Shown: positions 42,690 through 52,262, numbered from the stretch's first letter. The stretch: 64,000 nt of DNA from Neolewinella persica DSM 23188 (GCF_000373105.1 NZ_KB890491.1:124001-188000); one strand, 5' to 3'. The notes: generated by a model not told the origin, from the letters alone. A program made the numbers and translations.

Positions 42690-42842
42690 GAGCGTGTCTG
42701 GATTTTAGCTTCCTGATTCCCAGTACTTTGCGGTTCTGGCGTCACGAAAAAGTGCTTCCATGACTCGCCATGCAAGAAATTTTTCGTCTGGCCAGAACCG
42801 CAAAGCACTGAAAATCAGTTCGCTAAAATTTTAGACACACTC
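42690..42842. mobile_element. MITE-like element with long imperfect inverted repeats
   Basis: A 153-bp segment whose ends are reverse complements with some mismatches: GAGCGTGTCTGGATTTTAGC at the left and GCTAAAATTTTAGACACAC at the right. The arms extend inward for about 60 bp (CTTTGCGGTTCTGG is exact) to a loop near 42765. A TTA trinucleotide flanks both ends (42687-42689, 42843-42845), consistent with a 3-bp target duplication. There is no gene inside; it may be a non-autonomous derivative of an insertion sequence. Confidence 0.6.
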
Positions 42843-42969
42843 TTAAAGTGGGGAATATACGACAAGTGTAGGATTTAAAATGTCACATTATCCCATCTGA
42901 CTTCTTATAAGGTAAAGGAAGAGGTCAGCCAATTCATTATGTTTTCTCTTCCCCCAAATACTGAACCTT

Positions 42970-44538
42970 ATGCGATACCTAAACACTCCGCTTCCTCTTC
43001 TCGTCCTGATCTTTCTGATCAGCTGTTCTTGCCAATTGCTAATGGCACAGAACGGTGATGAGTTCGAAATCCTTTACCCGGACCCTATTGCCGGCCCAGA
43101 GGTCCAGATTCTCTACATCAACAGTCTGAATCGAAAGTCAAATGTAGCCTGCGGCGATATTATCGAAACCAGCGACTTATTTAATGATGCGGAGGATGGC
43201 GAGCGGGCCATCTATTCGATCATATTAAGAAATACGGGAGGAATTGACCTGCACATACAGGAAGGTGACATCCGGGTTGAAGGACAGAAGTTCAGCCTTA
43301 TTTCTTCTGTCTGGCGCTTATTCCCTGACGGTATATTCCATAGGGGACAGGATGTAGTACTAAAAATTGCCCACGACAACGGCTGCTTTAATGCTGGGTC
43401 GGGAGATTTAGAATTGTCCATTCGTGGCTTGTCCGAACGACCATGCCGTATCAGCTTTATCGAAACCATCTCCTCCGTGGATTCGGAAAGGGCCCTGCTT
43501 TCATTTGGTGAGCAATACTTTTCTCACGGAGCTAACCTGAACGACGGCGTATTTGAACTCAAACCAATATCATTCATTTCTGATAATAGTACGATGTTCA
43601 TCACGGTTTACAATCTAGGAAACGAAGAGGCCGTGATCAATGGATTGACGTCTACGGGGCCTGCTGAAATTCTTGAGAATATCAATTTCCCCTTTGTTAT
43701 TCCTGCTGGAGGCTTTTTTAATTTCAGGATACGTAATACTCAATTTTCTTGTGCTACAAGAACGGGGGAATTTATCTTTGACACCGATGCCGAATTCGCT
43801 GAATGTGGATTTGGAGATGTCGACGGTATTATCTCTTACCGCCAGGTAAGTTACCTTGATTGCCCGGGTAGCGATTATGAGGTATCCGTTGATGACACTA
43901 CGATAGGTTGTGGCACCACGGTTAGTTTCGACGGTAATTTTATCCCGAATGCTGAAAACCGCACCTTTACCATTACCAATAGTGGATCTGCTACCCTGAT
44001 TGCGGGAATTGACCCAAGAGTGTTTGGTCAGCGTTTTTTTCGGCCGGAATATTTCTTAAGTACCGGATGTAACCAAATTTCCACTTTTGAGCCTTGCATC
44101 CAAAAACTGGAGCCTGGCGAAAGCCACTCCTTTACCGTCGCGCTTAGCCCTACTTGTCGTGGGAACTGTGACGCCTATATCTTTTTATATTTTTCTACCA
44201 GCCCTTACACTTGTCGCATTAATCTTTCCGACAGCCCCGCAGGTATCGACGTGCCGGATTTTCCGAAACCGGGAATGAAATTATTAGAAGGCGATGAGAC
44301 TCAAAACTTCCGGGTTTTCCCGACCTTAGCCAACGAATCCATAACCTTTACGACTGGTAAAGAAATCAACAAAGCGACTGAAGTCCAGGTCATCGATCAG
44401 TATGGTCGGCGGGTGAAGGCTTTTAGTTTGCCGCCCTTTACTTCACGGGCAAAGCTTTCCGTGAACGATCTGGTGCCGGGCTTCTATTACGTTCACATCG
44501 CCGGCGGTAAGGAAGCCCAACGATTTATTAAGCAATAG
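42970..44538 (+). CDS. T9SS-exported surface protein, CARDB/choice-of-anchor type
   Basis: 522 residues. A signal peptide ending near CQLLMAQ is followed by three or more beta-sandwich domains with a regular Cys distribution. Patterns such as YSIILRNTGGIDLHIQEG and FITVYNLGNEEAVINGL, GSATLIAGIDP and SGDLELSIRG recall CARDB or choice-of-anchor D modules. The C-terminus has FRVFPTLANESITFTTGKEINK and YYVHIAGGKEAQRFIKQ, a type A sorting domain. It is probably exported by the T9SS. Binding target unknown. The gene lies just after the MITE-like element. Confidence 0.7.
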   Translation: MRYLNTPLPLLVLIFLISCSCQLLMAQNGDEFEILYPDPIAGPEVQILYINSLNRKSNVACGDIIETSDLFNDAEDGERAIYSIILRNTGGIDLHIQEGDIRVEGQKFSLISSVWRLFPDGIFHRGQDVVLKIAHDNGCFNAGSGDLELSIRGLSERPCRISFIETISSVDSERALLSFGEQYFSHGANLNDGVFELKPISFISDNSTMFITVYNLGNEEAVINGLTSTGPAEILENINFPFVIPAGGFFNFRIRNTQFSCATRTGEFIFDTDAEFAECGFGDVDGIISYRQVSYLDCPGSDYEVSVDDTTIGCGTTVSFDGNFIPNAENRTFTITNSGSATLIAGIDPRVFGQRFFRPEYFLSTGCNQISTFEPCIQKLEPGESHSFTVALSPTCRGNCDAYIFLYFSTSPYTCRINLSDSPAGIDVPDFPKPGMKLLEGDETQNFRVFPTLANESITFTTGKEINKATEVQVIDQYGRRVKAFSLPPFTSRAKLSVNDLVPGFYYVHIAGGKEAQRFIKQ

Positions 44539-44563
44539 GATTTGTATTCATTTATAACGGCAT

Positions 44564-44593
44564 GCGGGCCACCTACTTCAGTGGGTGGCCCGC
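44564..44593. terminator. Hairpin between convergent genes
   Basis: GCGGGCCACC (44564-44573) is exactly complementary to GGTGGCCCGC (44584-44593) around a 10-nt loop, between the T9SS gene and the LysM-CAP gene. Confidence 0.75.
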
Positions 44594-44635
44594 TTATTCG
44601 TTACAAGTTGCGTCCGGAGGTACTCCGCACATCTA

Positions 44636-45769
44636 CTAACGCCCAAACATCTGCACGAAGTGATGTCCGACGTTATTGACCGTGCCGTAATTGAAACAGG
44701 AGACGTAGGCCCATTCCGGTGCCAGCAGGGTGTTCCGATGGGCCCGGTCGCTGGCCCCTTCATCGATAAGGAGGTATATCACAGCCTCGGTGGGTTCGAG
44801 GCCCATGACCAGGTTTTCGTTACCGACGGCGTTGCCGTTGGGGCCTTTGGTAGTGCCCAGCTTAACGGTCGGGCAGGCTTCAAGGGAGCGGCTCCAGGGG
44901 TATTTCCCGTTGGGGCCGTCGTGACGAAATTGCTTGGTGTTGTGCAGGTAATTCCCGTGGTTTTTGGCCACACGGTAAAGACAGGGGTGTGCACGGAGAA
45001 CGGACAGCGGAGGTGTTTCGTCCAGCCGTTTGATCAGGCTGGCGACGGCGCGGGCGTTGATAGGTTTTTTGCGCCAGGGTTCTGCATTCTTCGCAGCGAC
45101 GAAGGCTTCCACTTCGGGGATAAAGCCCCGGGGGTTAGCGCGCATACGGTTGATGGCATCCACCATCAACGATTCTGAGACTTTCATGTACGCCCGGTCG
45201 GTAGCGATGGCCTCCGGCGCCTGGTAAGACGACCCCACTTGAACCACACTGGAAGCCAGGGTCGGGCTAACGGTCGGTGTGGGCTCATTGAATCTTGCTG
45301 GTGGTTCGCAGGCACATTCGGTGGCGCGAAGTACAGCGCCTGGTTTGATCCGGCGCCAACCTTCCAGGTTGTTGAATTCGCGGAAGCGGGCGGCAGTGTA
45401 GCCATAAAGTTCCGCCAACGATTCTACTGATTCTCCGGGGCGGACGGTATGCCATTTGCCCATCTGCTTCAGGCCGGCAAAGGCATTTCCAGAAGAGGTC
45501 ATGGCAGGGTTAACCAGTGCGCTGGAAACGACCAGCTCCCGGCAGGGTTTTAGCAATTCTTGTTGGGTAAGGCTGTTCCAGGTTGTCAGGTCATCAACGG
45601 AGACGTTGAACTGCTGGGCAATGGAAAACAGCGTTTCGTTGGTCTGGACAACGTGGAGGCCCGCTTCGTTGGCAGGAGGGCATTGAGCAAAAATGGCGCC
45701 CGGCCCTGCAATTAGACAGAGGCTGATCAATGCGGGTAAAAAAGAAGACAGTCGAATAATTCGATACAT
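44636..45769 (-). CDS. LysM and CAP (SCP/PR1-like) domain protein
   Basis: 377 residues from 45769 (signal MYRIIRLSSFLPALISLCLI, ending IFAQ). Two LysM modules follow: HVVQTNETLFSIAQQFNVSVDDL and HTVRPGESVESLAELYGYTAARF, which bind peptidoglycan. The C-terminal half is a CAP domain: VDAINRMRANPRGF, RVAKNHGNYLHNT..FRHDG with likely metal His, VGNENL and a late HRNTLLAPEWAYV. It should be periplasmic and wall-associated. CAP activity in bacteria is unsettled. Confidence 0.85.
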   Translation of the reverse strand: MYRIIRLSSFLPALISLCLIAGPGAIFAQCPPANEAGLHVVQTNETLFSIAQQFNVSVDDLTTWNSLTQQELLKPCRELVVSSALVNPAMTSSGNAFAGLKQMGKWHTVRPGESVESLAELYGYTAARFREFNNLEGWRRIKPGAVLRATECACEPPARFNEPTPTVSPTLASSVVQVGSSYQAPEAIATDRAYMKVSESLMVDAINRMRANPRGFIPEVEAFVAAKNAEPWRKKPINARAVASLIKRLDETPPLSVLRAHPCLYRVAKNHGNYLHNTKQFRHDGPNGKYPWSRSLEACPTVKLGTTKGPNGNAVGNENLVMGLEPTEAVIYLLIDEGASDRAHRNTLLAPEWAYVSCFNYGTVNNVGHHFVQMFGR

Positions 45770-46115
45770 GGGGTGGTATTTTGCGAATGGAGGGTTAATC
45801 CCCTTAAAGTCGCAGTTTATAGTCATGAGAGACCTAAACATAGTATTTTTTTCAAAAACCTGCTCCTTAATCAACTTCGTATATGCACCTGCGGCCCCGC
45901 CCCTTTGAAATTTCCAGTTGTCAAGTCTCAGTCATCCGGGAAATGAGAGCTGTTATACCTGACGGAATCCTAAATACCGGCACCTGATCGCTAATCACTG
46001 AATCCTGATCGCTAAATACTATCCCCTTTCCCACCAACGTTCGAAACATCACGCCCTTAAAAGCGTATGTACAGTTGCCCTTCTTCCCCAGGCAAACAAA
46101 AACCCCAAGCAAAAC
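45770..46115. other. Divergent spacer upstream of porX
   Basis: No gene seen. Contains the 20-mer at 45882 and a degenerate word array (CCTGATCGCTAA-type) at about 45955-46021. Confidence 0.6.
45882..45901 (+). repeat. Dispersed 20-mer, copy 18
   Basis: Two mismatches. It reads towards porX, 214 bp from the start codon, in a divergent gap. Confidence 0.85.
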
Positions 46116-47672
46116 ATGGACCAAATCACCATTCTCTGGGCCGACGATGAAATCGATCTGTTCAAGCCCCAACTCTTATTTCTCAAAAAGAAAGGCTACG
46201 AAGTTGTAACTGCAACCAATGGGCATGATGCCTTGGAAGAGCTGAGTGAAAACGGTGATATAGACATTGTTTTTCTCGACGAGTCCATGCCCGGCCTCAC
46301 TGGCCTGGAAACCCTGAGCCGCATTCGGGAGACCAACGCACACATCCCCGTAGTGATGATCACAAAAAACGAGGCGGAGGACGTAATGGAAGAAGCCATC
46401 GGCAGCCAAATTGCAGGCTACCTGCTCAAGCCCGTCAACCCGATGCAAATTCTGCTTACGCTGAAGACCATCGTGGACGAAAAGCGATTGGTACGGGAAA
46501 AAACAGATACAGATTATCAACAGGACTTCCGCCAGCTGATGATGCAAATCAACAGTGGGCTCGATAAAGAGGAGTGGGTGGATGTTTATAAAAAAATCAT
46601 CAGCTGGGAACTCAAGCTGGACGACAGCAAGAGTGAGCAGATGGGAGAGATCCTCTCCGTACAAAAGCGGGAAGCTAACGCCGAGTTCAGTAAATTTATC
46701 GAACGTAATTACATGGATTGGGTTGGCGGCGAGGATGCACCCATTATGTCGCACAACCTGATGCGGGAGAAAGTACTTCCCCATCTAAACAAGGAAGTGC
46801 CAACGGTGATGGTCTTGCTTGACAATATGCGCTACGACCAATGGAAGGTGATTGAGCCTTACTTGACGGAGCTCTTCAAAGTGGAGGAAGAAAGCCATTT
46901 CTACAGCATCCTGCCCACGGCAACACAGTACAGCCGAAATGCCATCTTTGCTGGAATGATGCCATCCGAGATTGCCAAGCACTATAAAGACTGGTGGAAG
47001 AACGACACCGACGAAGGTGGAAAGAATATGCACGAGGCTGACCTGCTCGGTAAGCAACTTGAGCGCGTGCTTCGCCGCGGCGACATAAAATGGGACTACA
47101 CCAAGGTGACCAAGACAAACTTTGCCCGCCAAATGCAGGACCGGGCCTTAGACTTCCTGAACAACGACTTCAGCGTCATTGTCTACAACTTTATCGACAT
47201 GTTGAGCCATGCCCGTACGGAAATGGAGGTGCTCAAGGAGTTGGCCGGCGATGAAAAAGCTTACCGCAGCCTTACCCGTACCTGGTTTGAGAATAGCCCA
47301 CTGTGGGCTACCCTGCGTAAGCTCTCTGAGCGCGATGTACAGCTGATTGTAACCACCGACCACGGTACCATTCGTGTAAACACCCCCAGTCGTGTAGTCG
47401 GTGACCGGGACACGAGCACGAACCTACGCTACAAACTCGGTCGTAACCTCAACTACGAAGAGAAGGACGTACTCGAAGTCCGTGACCCACTGAAGGCGAA
47501 GCTCCCACGTCCCAACCTCAGCTCCACCTTCATCTTCGCCAAAGAGGATAAGTTCTTTCTGTACCCGAACAACTATAACTACTACAACAACTACTATAAG
47601 GATACCTTCCAGCACGGAGGTATTTCGTTGGAGGAGATTATTTGCCCGGTGATTCGGTTGCGGAGTAAGTAA
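46116..47672 (+). CDS. porX: T9SS response regulator PorX (PglZ domain)
   Basis: 518 residues. The receiver domain has the acidic pocket ADDE (D10, D11) and phosphoacceptor D55 in IVFLDESMPG, with MITKNE and K in GYLLKPVN. A helical linker follows, then an alkaline-phosphatase-superfamily PglZ domain (VMVLLDNMRYDQWKVIEPYL, ILPTATQYSRNAIFAGMMPS, IVYNFIDMLSHAR, VTTDHGTIRVNTPSRVVGDR, DTFQHGGISLEEIICPVIRL) with the metal-ligand Asp and His. PorX is the regulator acting with PorY and SigP on T9SS genes. The T9SS cargo genes nearby make this fitting. Neither porY nor sigP is in view. Confidence 0.95.
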   Translation: MDQITILWADDEIDLFKPQLLFLKKKGYEVVTATNGHDALEELSENGDIDIVFLDESMPGLTGLETLSRIRETNAHIPVVMITKNEAEDVMEEAIGSQIAGYLLKPVNPMQILLTLKTIVDEKRLVREKTDTDYQQDFRQLMMQINSGLDKEEWVDVYKKIISWELKLDDSKSEQMGEILSVQKREANAEFSKFIERNYMDWVGGEDAPIMSHNLMREKVLPHLNKEVPTVMVLLDNMRYDQWKVIEPYLTELFKVEEESHFYSILPTATQYSRNAIFAGMMPSEIAKHYKDWWKNDTDEGGKNMHEADLLGKQLERVLRRGDIKWDYTKVTKTNFARQMQDRALDFLNNDFSVIVYNFIDMLSHARTEMEVLKELAGDEKAYRSLTRTWFENSPLWATLRKLSERDVQLIVTTDHGTIRVNTPSRVVGDRDTSTNLRYKLGRNLNYEEKDVLEVRDPLKAKLPRPNLSSTFIFAKEDKFFLYPNNYNYYNNYYKDTFQHGGISLEEIICPVIRLRSK

Positions 47673-47753
47673 ATGAAGAAGGGAATGGAAGAATAGGTTG
47701 CCTAGGTTACCGTTCAATTCGCTTCGCCCTTTCACCTCAAGGGAATACGACGG

Positions 47754-48290
47754 TTAAATCTCCTTCGGATCAGGGACTACCCCGACCAAAATTTCCTCAT
47801 CCACCGCACCGTAGTCCTTTCCGTGGAGCACGGAAACGTCTCTGGTAGTTTCAAAGACGACGGCCTTAATATCCTGCAGGCGGAAGGCATTAGCCTCCCG
47901 AAGCTTGGCCATCAGGTCTGCTTGCGTTACTCCGCAACTCGCAAGATTTTCGTGCAGGATAGTACCCTCCCACATCAGGTAAATTGGGTTGTTTTCCGTC
48001 TTGTTCTCAAACCAATCAGAGGAACGTTTGGCGTAAGAGAACAACTGCTGAAAGCCAAGAATGGTTAGCAAGGCAACCGCCCCTTTAAGTAAGGACTGAT
48101 CGGTATTGATCGCGATCGAGGCAAGGATAGAACCTACCGCAATGGTCGAGGCAAAATCAACGCTCGACATTTTAGCAAAGCTTCGCAGGCCATAAAGCCG
48201 TACGATAGCGATGATGGTTGTGAATATGACCAGGCAAGAAATAATCGTCTTAAAAATTACGGGTAGCGGAGCGGTGAGCCAGTTTTCCAT
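47754..48290 (-). CDS. DUF421 (YetF-like) membrane protein
   Basis: 178 residues from the ATG at 48290 (MENWLTAPLPVIFKTIISC). Three membrane helices: IFKTIISCLVIFTTIIAIVRLYG, SSVDFASTIAVGSILASIA and LLKGAVALLTILGFQQLFSY. Next come the DUF421 soluble domain features NPIYLMWEGTILHENLASCGVTQADLMAKLREANAFRLQDIKAVVFETTRDVSVL. Members are inner-membrane proteins of unsettled role. It converges with porX and lies downstream of the YfcC gene. Confidence 0.85.
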   Translation of the reverse strand: MENWLTAPLPVIFKTIISCLVIFTTIIAIVRLYGLRSFAKMSSVDFASTIAVGSILASIAINTDQSLLKGAVALLTILGFQQLFSYAKRSSDWFENKTENNPIYLMWEGTILHENLASCGVTQADLMAKLREANAFRLQDIKAVVFETTRDVSVLHGKDYGAVDEEILVGVVPDPKEI

Positions 48291-48506
48291 ACGAACGGGT
48301 TTATGAGGTATAGCACGAAGACCTGCCAGCATGTTCCGATAAGGCAAGTAATTTCATAGGATACTAATAAAATAAACTTCCGTAACCCGGAAGTCCCCCC
48401 CCACATAGGTTACGACAGTCCTTCCCTAATTTCGGGTGAGCAAGCGCAGCGCTGCGAACAGGACCTGCGGCAGCATGTTCTCCTCTTCCTTTATTCAGCC
48501 CTTCTC
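48291..48506. other. Spacer between YfcC and DUF421 genes
   Basis: Nothing recognised beyond a run of C near 48395 and short GC hairpins. Confidence 0.5.
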
Positions 48507-49955
48507 TTATTGATAGCCCACCGCAACCGCCAGCAACAAGCCCATCCAGGCCCACACCAACAGCATCCCCGTAAGCGGCAGCGCAAAGCGCAGCCAACGG
48601 TCAAACGGTACGCGGCAGAGCGAGAGCATGGCGACCAGCCCACCCAGTGAAGGGTTGAACAGGTTGGTGACTCCGTCGCCGATTTGGAATGCGAGGATGG
48701 ATATCTGCGGGCTCAACCCCAGTTCATTCCCCAGCGGAATCATGACGGGGAGTGTAGCCATTGCCTGTCCGCTGCCGGAAGGGATCAGGAGGTTCAGTCC
48801 AGATTGACCAATGGACATTCCTATGGCCGAAGCGTAGGTCGGTAACCCGCTGAGTGCATTGGCCAACCCATTGCTGATGGTATCCTGGATCTGTCCCTGC
48901 TCCATGATGACGCTTACCGTGGTGGCCATACCAATGATGAAAGTGGCTGGTGCCATCTGAGCGATGGAGTGGAATCCCGCCTCAGTTATCTTTTTACCCG
49001 ACAGCCCACTCGCCAAAGCCAAAACAACCGTCACCATCAGGAAAATGGCCGAGGTGTCATTGATGTGAAAACCCTCGACGTTGAATACGCCGACAAGGAC
49101 TGCAGCAAGCCCTAATAGAAAAATGATCAGCAGCACCCAGTTGCGCCCGGTGATGACGTATTCGTGCAGGGGTTTACTTAATTGCATCCCTGCGGTATCA
49201 AGCCCACGACCAATGCCGCTTTCCGGGTCTGCTTTCAGACGACGGTAGTACCGTACGTTGTACCACGACATCAGCAGCAGGCCGCCAGTACATAGGATGG
49301 TTCGAAGCCAGGCTCCACTGAAAAGAGGCAGGTCGGCGATCAGATGTCCATTACCAACGGTATAAAAATTAATGGGTGAAAGCCCGAAGGCAACCGTCAT
49401 TCCGCCAACACTGACGCCCGCCGCCAGCACTAAATCTCCACCTAAAGCCAAAACGACGATGGCGGCAATCGGGATGGTCGCAATATTGTTCTCGTACCCG
49501 ACCATGATCCCGAGCAGTCCGTAGACTAAGGTAAGTAATACCAAGAGGATCTCTGCTCGGCTTTGGCTCATTTGGGATATCGGAAGCCCCGGTTCTCCAA
49601 CAGTACTGTCTGTTGTATCTGCGGTATTATTTCCCATCAGGTGTACGACCCGGCCAATCACGTTCTCGATCGTTTTGGTAGCCTCCAGTAACGAAAACAT
49701 CAGCGCACTGGCCAGGCAGATAAAAATGATCGGTGTCGCCCGCTTATAGCCATCGGGGAAGGCCTTAAAAACCTCGAAAATACTGAGGGGCGTAGGTGGC
49801 ACTTCGCCGTAGCTGCCCGGTACTACCCGCATTCGCCCATCCACTTCCAATCGTTCGTAAAGTCCGGCCGGTAACAGCCAAGTCATGGCCGCGACCACCA
49901 GAATGATGAGGAACAGCATGATCAGGGGGGAAGGGATGCGGGAGTACCATTTCAT
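48507..49955 (-). CDS. YfcC-family membrane carrier (AbgT/DcuC-type)
   Basis: 482 residues with about 12 hydrophobic segments. Family blocks: WLLPAGLYERLEVDGRMRVVPGSY near the N-terminus, MVGYENNIATIPIAAIVVLALGGDLVLAAGVSVGGMTVAFGLSPINFYTVGNGHLIADLPLFSGAW and GQSGLNLLIPSGSGQAMATLPVMIPLGNELG..QISILAFQIGDGVTNLFNPSLGGLVAMLSLCRVPFDRWLRFALPLTGML. It probably carries a carboxylate or amino acid across the inner membrane; the exact substrate cannot be read from the sequence. Its upstream region is an inverted word array. Confidence 0.85.
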   Translation of the reverse strand: MKWYSRIPSPLIMLFLIILVVAAMTWLLPAGLYERLEVDGRMRVVPGSYGEVPPTPLSIFEVFKAFPDGYKRATPIIFICLASALMFSLLEATKTIENVIGRVVHLMGNNTADTTDSTVGEPGLPISQMSQSRAEILLVLLTLVYGLLGIMVGYENNIATIPIAAIVVLALGGDLVLAAGVSVGGMTVAFGLSPINFYTVGNGHLIADLPLFSGAWLRTILCTGGLLLMSWYNVRYYRRLKADPESGIGRGLDTAGMQLSKPLHEYVITGRNWVLLIIFLLGLAAVLVGVFNVEGFHINDTSAIFLMVTVVLALASGLSGKKITEAGFHSIAQMAPATFIIGMATTVSVIMEQGQIQDTISNGLANALSGLPTYASAIGMSIGQSGLNLLIPSGSGQAMATLPVMIPLGNELGLSPQISILAFQIGDGVTNLFNPSLGGLVAMLSLCRVPFDRWLRFALPLTGMLLVWAWMGLLLAVAVGYQ

Positions 49956-49961
49956 AGTCAG

Positions 49962-50074
49962 AGAGTCAAACAGTCAAGCAGTCAGAGAGTCAAGCAGTCT
50001 GGACCTGGCCGAAAGTACGACGCAATTGACTACGGTTCTGACGATGTGATTGCTTGACTCTCTGACTCCCTGAC
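49962..50074. repeat. Inverted word array (GTCAGAGAGTCAAGCAG family)
   Basis: Left arm 49962-49998 iterates GTCAGAGAGTCAA(A/G)CA words; right arm 50046-50074 is the complement (TTGCTTGACTCTCTGACTC). It lies between two minus-strand genes, the YfcC gene and the GCS2-CBS gene. Confidence 0.7.
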
Positions 50075-51999
50075 TACTTCAGTCGCTCAATTAGCCGTCC
50101 ACTCACCCGTAGAAAGTCCATTTCCGTAATGATCCCAACTAGTTCCTGGTTCTTGATCACCGGTAAACAGCCTAGTTTTTCCCCACGCATGACCTGCAGC
50201 GCCTCCTTTATCGTTGTTGACGGGTCAATTGTCTTTGGGTCAGAGATCATGATGTCTTTAACCTTAACGAAGCCAGCCTCCGGCGAATCCGGCCGATCCT
50301 TGCGCGTATAATAGCGCAGGAGCTTTCGGGTGGTGATGAGTCCGGTGAGGTGTCCCTTTCCGTCCTCTACCGGGAGGTACCGCAGCTTACGCCATTCCAT
50401 GAGGTTGGCCACCATTTCCAGCAGGTCGTCTTCCTGGACTGTGAAAAGATCCGTCTCCATAAATTCTTCCACCCGAAGGCCTACCGGGCGGTAAGCCTTC
50501 AAATCCTTCACATCGGGCAGCGGCCAGGTGTGAACCGGCTTTTCCGTCATCTGGTTCCGGATCATGGCGGAAGTGATTACCGTCAGCCCTTCGTCCTGGG
50601 TAACTTCCTTTTCCAGTTTTGTGTAGGACTGCAGTAGCCAGCGGGCACCGTTCTGGTGGGCTTTGGCCCGCCCTTCGATCACACCGAGGTAGCGATCAAT
50701 ATCCTCTTCTACGATGCCTTTGCTGCGTAATCCATCACGGGCAATGGGAATCAATTCCTCCACAATCAGGTCACAGGAGCTCACTTTTTTATTGTTGAAC
50801 CAGGTGAGCTGGGTATCGATACCGAATTGAGCGGCCTTAACAAAGTTATCTTTTGCATCGGCGAAGCTCATGTGCTCCCGAATGTCTTTGTATTTGTTGG
50901 CCATGCCGATCATGGTTCCAAGCCAGAAAGCAGAGTTGGCTATCTGATCCAGTACAGTAGGACCAGCAGGGATCACCCTGTTCTCGATCCGCAGGTGCGG
51001 CTTACCGTTGTCACTGATGCCATAACAGGGGCGGTTCCAGCGGTAGACGGTACCATTGTGTACTTGAAGTGCTTTGAGGTTAGGTACCTCTTTTCTGCCT
51101 ACGGTTTCCAGGCTGTTCTCCTCAACGTCTGCACCCAGAAGGACCCGGAAGCGGGCAATATCTTCTTTGTAGATTTCCATAATGCTCTTGTCGAGCCAAT
51201 TGGTGCCGAAGCTGACCCGTGGTTCGGGTTGGCGCATGTGGTCCTGCGTAGTCCGTACGTCAAGGGATTGCTGGAATAAGGCGATTCTACTTTCGTGCCA
51301 CAGCCGTTTGCCGAACACCAACGGGCTATTGGCCGAGATGGCCAGGATCGGTGCAGTGATGGCCTGGGCAATATTGTACAGCGGCGCAAAGGTGGCTGGC
51401 GTGACTTGCAGGTGGACCTGGAAGCTGGTGTTACAGGCCTCCATCAAGGGGCTGTCATGGCTGATGAATAATTCATCGATTCCTGCCAGGCGAAGTTCAA
51501 AACCTTTGGAGGATTTAGACTGTGCCCTGATGGCCTCGATCAGCGCCAGGTAACGGGGCTTAGGGGTCAGGTTATCCAGGGAAAGGTCAAATTTCCGCAG
51601 CGTGGGGAGGATGCCGGTAAGGACTACCAGCGAGTCCCGGGTTTTAGCCGCCTTGGTTATCAAATCCAGTTGGTAACGGTTTTCAGTTTCCATCAGGCGC
51701 AGGGCGCTTCCGGTAAATTCCTGCGGAGAGAGGTTACACTCCAGATTGAACCGGGCAATCTCCGTCGTAGCCCAGGAATAATCCTGCAACTTTTTCAGCA
51801 CCGCCATATTTTTTGGCGTTGGTTTCAGCGTCTTCTTATCCACCAGGCACATCTCCTGCTCTGCACCAATTCTAATGGTATCGGTCTCGAACCAATCGTG
51901 CTTAAGCATATATTCCAGCGCCTGGATGTCTTGCAACAGGTGACGGGTAAATTTCGTGCGGCTATCGACGGTGGGTACGTTTACTTTTTCTTCTCCCAT
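50074..51999 (-). CDS. GCS2-type ligase-like protein with two CBS domains
   Basis: 641 residues from 51999 (MGEEKVNVPTVDSR). Residues about 40-420 resemble the glutamate-cysteine ligase GCS2/YbdK carboxylate-amine ligase family: IGAEQEMCLVDKKTLKP, ATTEIARFNLECNLSP, ACNTSFQVHLQV, and HLRIENRVIPAGPTVLDQIAN. The C-terminal 150 residues are a CBS pair: EEFMETDLFTVQEDDLLEMVANLMEWRKLRYLPVEDGKG and DIMISDPKTIDPSTTIKEALQVM. The CBS pair may sense adenosyl ligands. A related free CBS protein is at 55087. Function in glutathione-like or other ligase chemistry is inferred. Confidence 0.8.
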   Translation of the reverse strand: MGEEKVNVPTVDSRTKFTRHLLQDIQALEYMLKHDWFETDTIRIGAEQEMCLVDKKTLKPTPKNMAVLKKLQDYSWATTEIARFNLECNLSPQEFTGSALRLMETENRYQLDLITKAAKTRDSLVVLTGILPTLRKFDLSLDNLTPKPRYLALIEAIRAQSKSSKGFELRLAGIDELFISHDSPLMEACNTSFQVHLQVTPATFAPLYNIAQAITAPILAISANSPLVFGKRLWHESRIALFQQSLDVRTTQDHMRQPEPRVSFGTNWLDKSIMEIYKEDIARFRVLLGADVEENSLETVGRKEVPNLKALQVHNGTVYRWNRPCYGISDNGKPHLRIENRVIPAGPTVLDQIANSAFWLGTMIGMANKYKDIREHMSFADAKDNFVKAAQFGIDTQLTWFNNKKVSSCDLIVEELIPIARDGLRSKGIVEEDIDRYLGVIEGRAKAHQNGARWLLQSYTKLEKEVTQDEGLTVITSAMIRNQMTEKPVHTWPLPDVKDLKAYRPVGLRVEEFMETDLFTVQEDDLLEMVANLMEWRKLRYLPVEDGKGHLTGLITTRKLLRYYTRKDRPDSPEAGFVKVKDIMISDPKTIDPSTTIKEALQVMRGEKLGCLPVIKNQELVGIITEMDFLRVSGRLIERLK

Positions 52000-52146
52000 G
52001 GTAGTATTCTCGTAAAAGTTTTTGCTGAAGCAAAGTACTCTATTAATTATCAGCACCTCGTTTTACAGGAATGCCGCATAGTTGTTCGCTCTCACTTTGT
52101 TATTGATTGCTAGATAACTATTTTTTTCTTCAATCAATAGCTTTTG

Positions 52147-52166
52147 GGCGATGGCGCAGGTGCAAA
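52147..52166 (-). repeat. Dispersed 20-mer, copy 19
   Basis: Two mismatches. Reads towards the GCS2-CBS gene. Confidence 0.8.
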
Positions 52167-52242
52167 ATTTCGGATTTTAGGAGCATGCAAAGGCTGACGC
52201 CGGTAGAAACCGGCTACATATTTTGCTGCTTTTATCCCTCTC

Positions 52243-52262
52243 ACGGCACCTGCGGCCGCGCC
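52243..52262 (+). repeat. Dispersed 20-mer, copy 20
   Basis: Three mismatches, all in the variable TTT end. Reads towards the DUF3089 gene. Confidence 0.8.
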
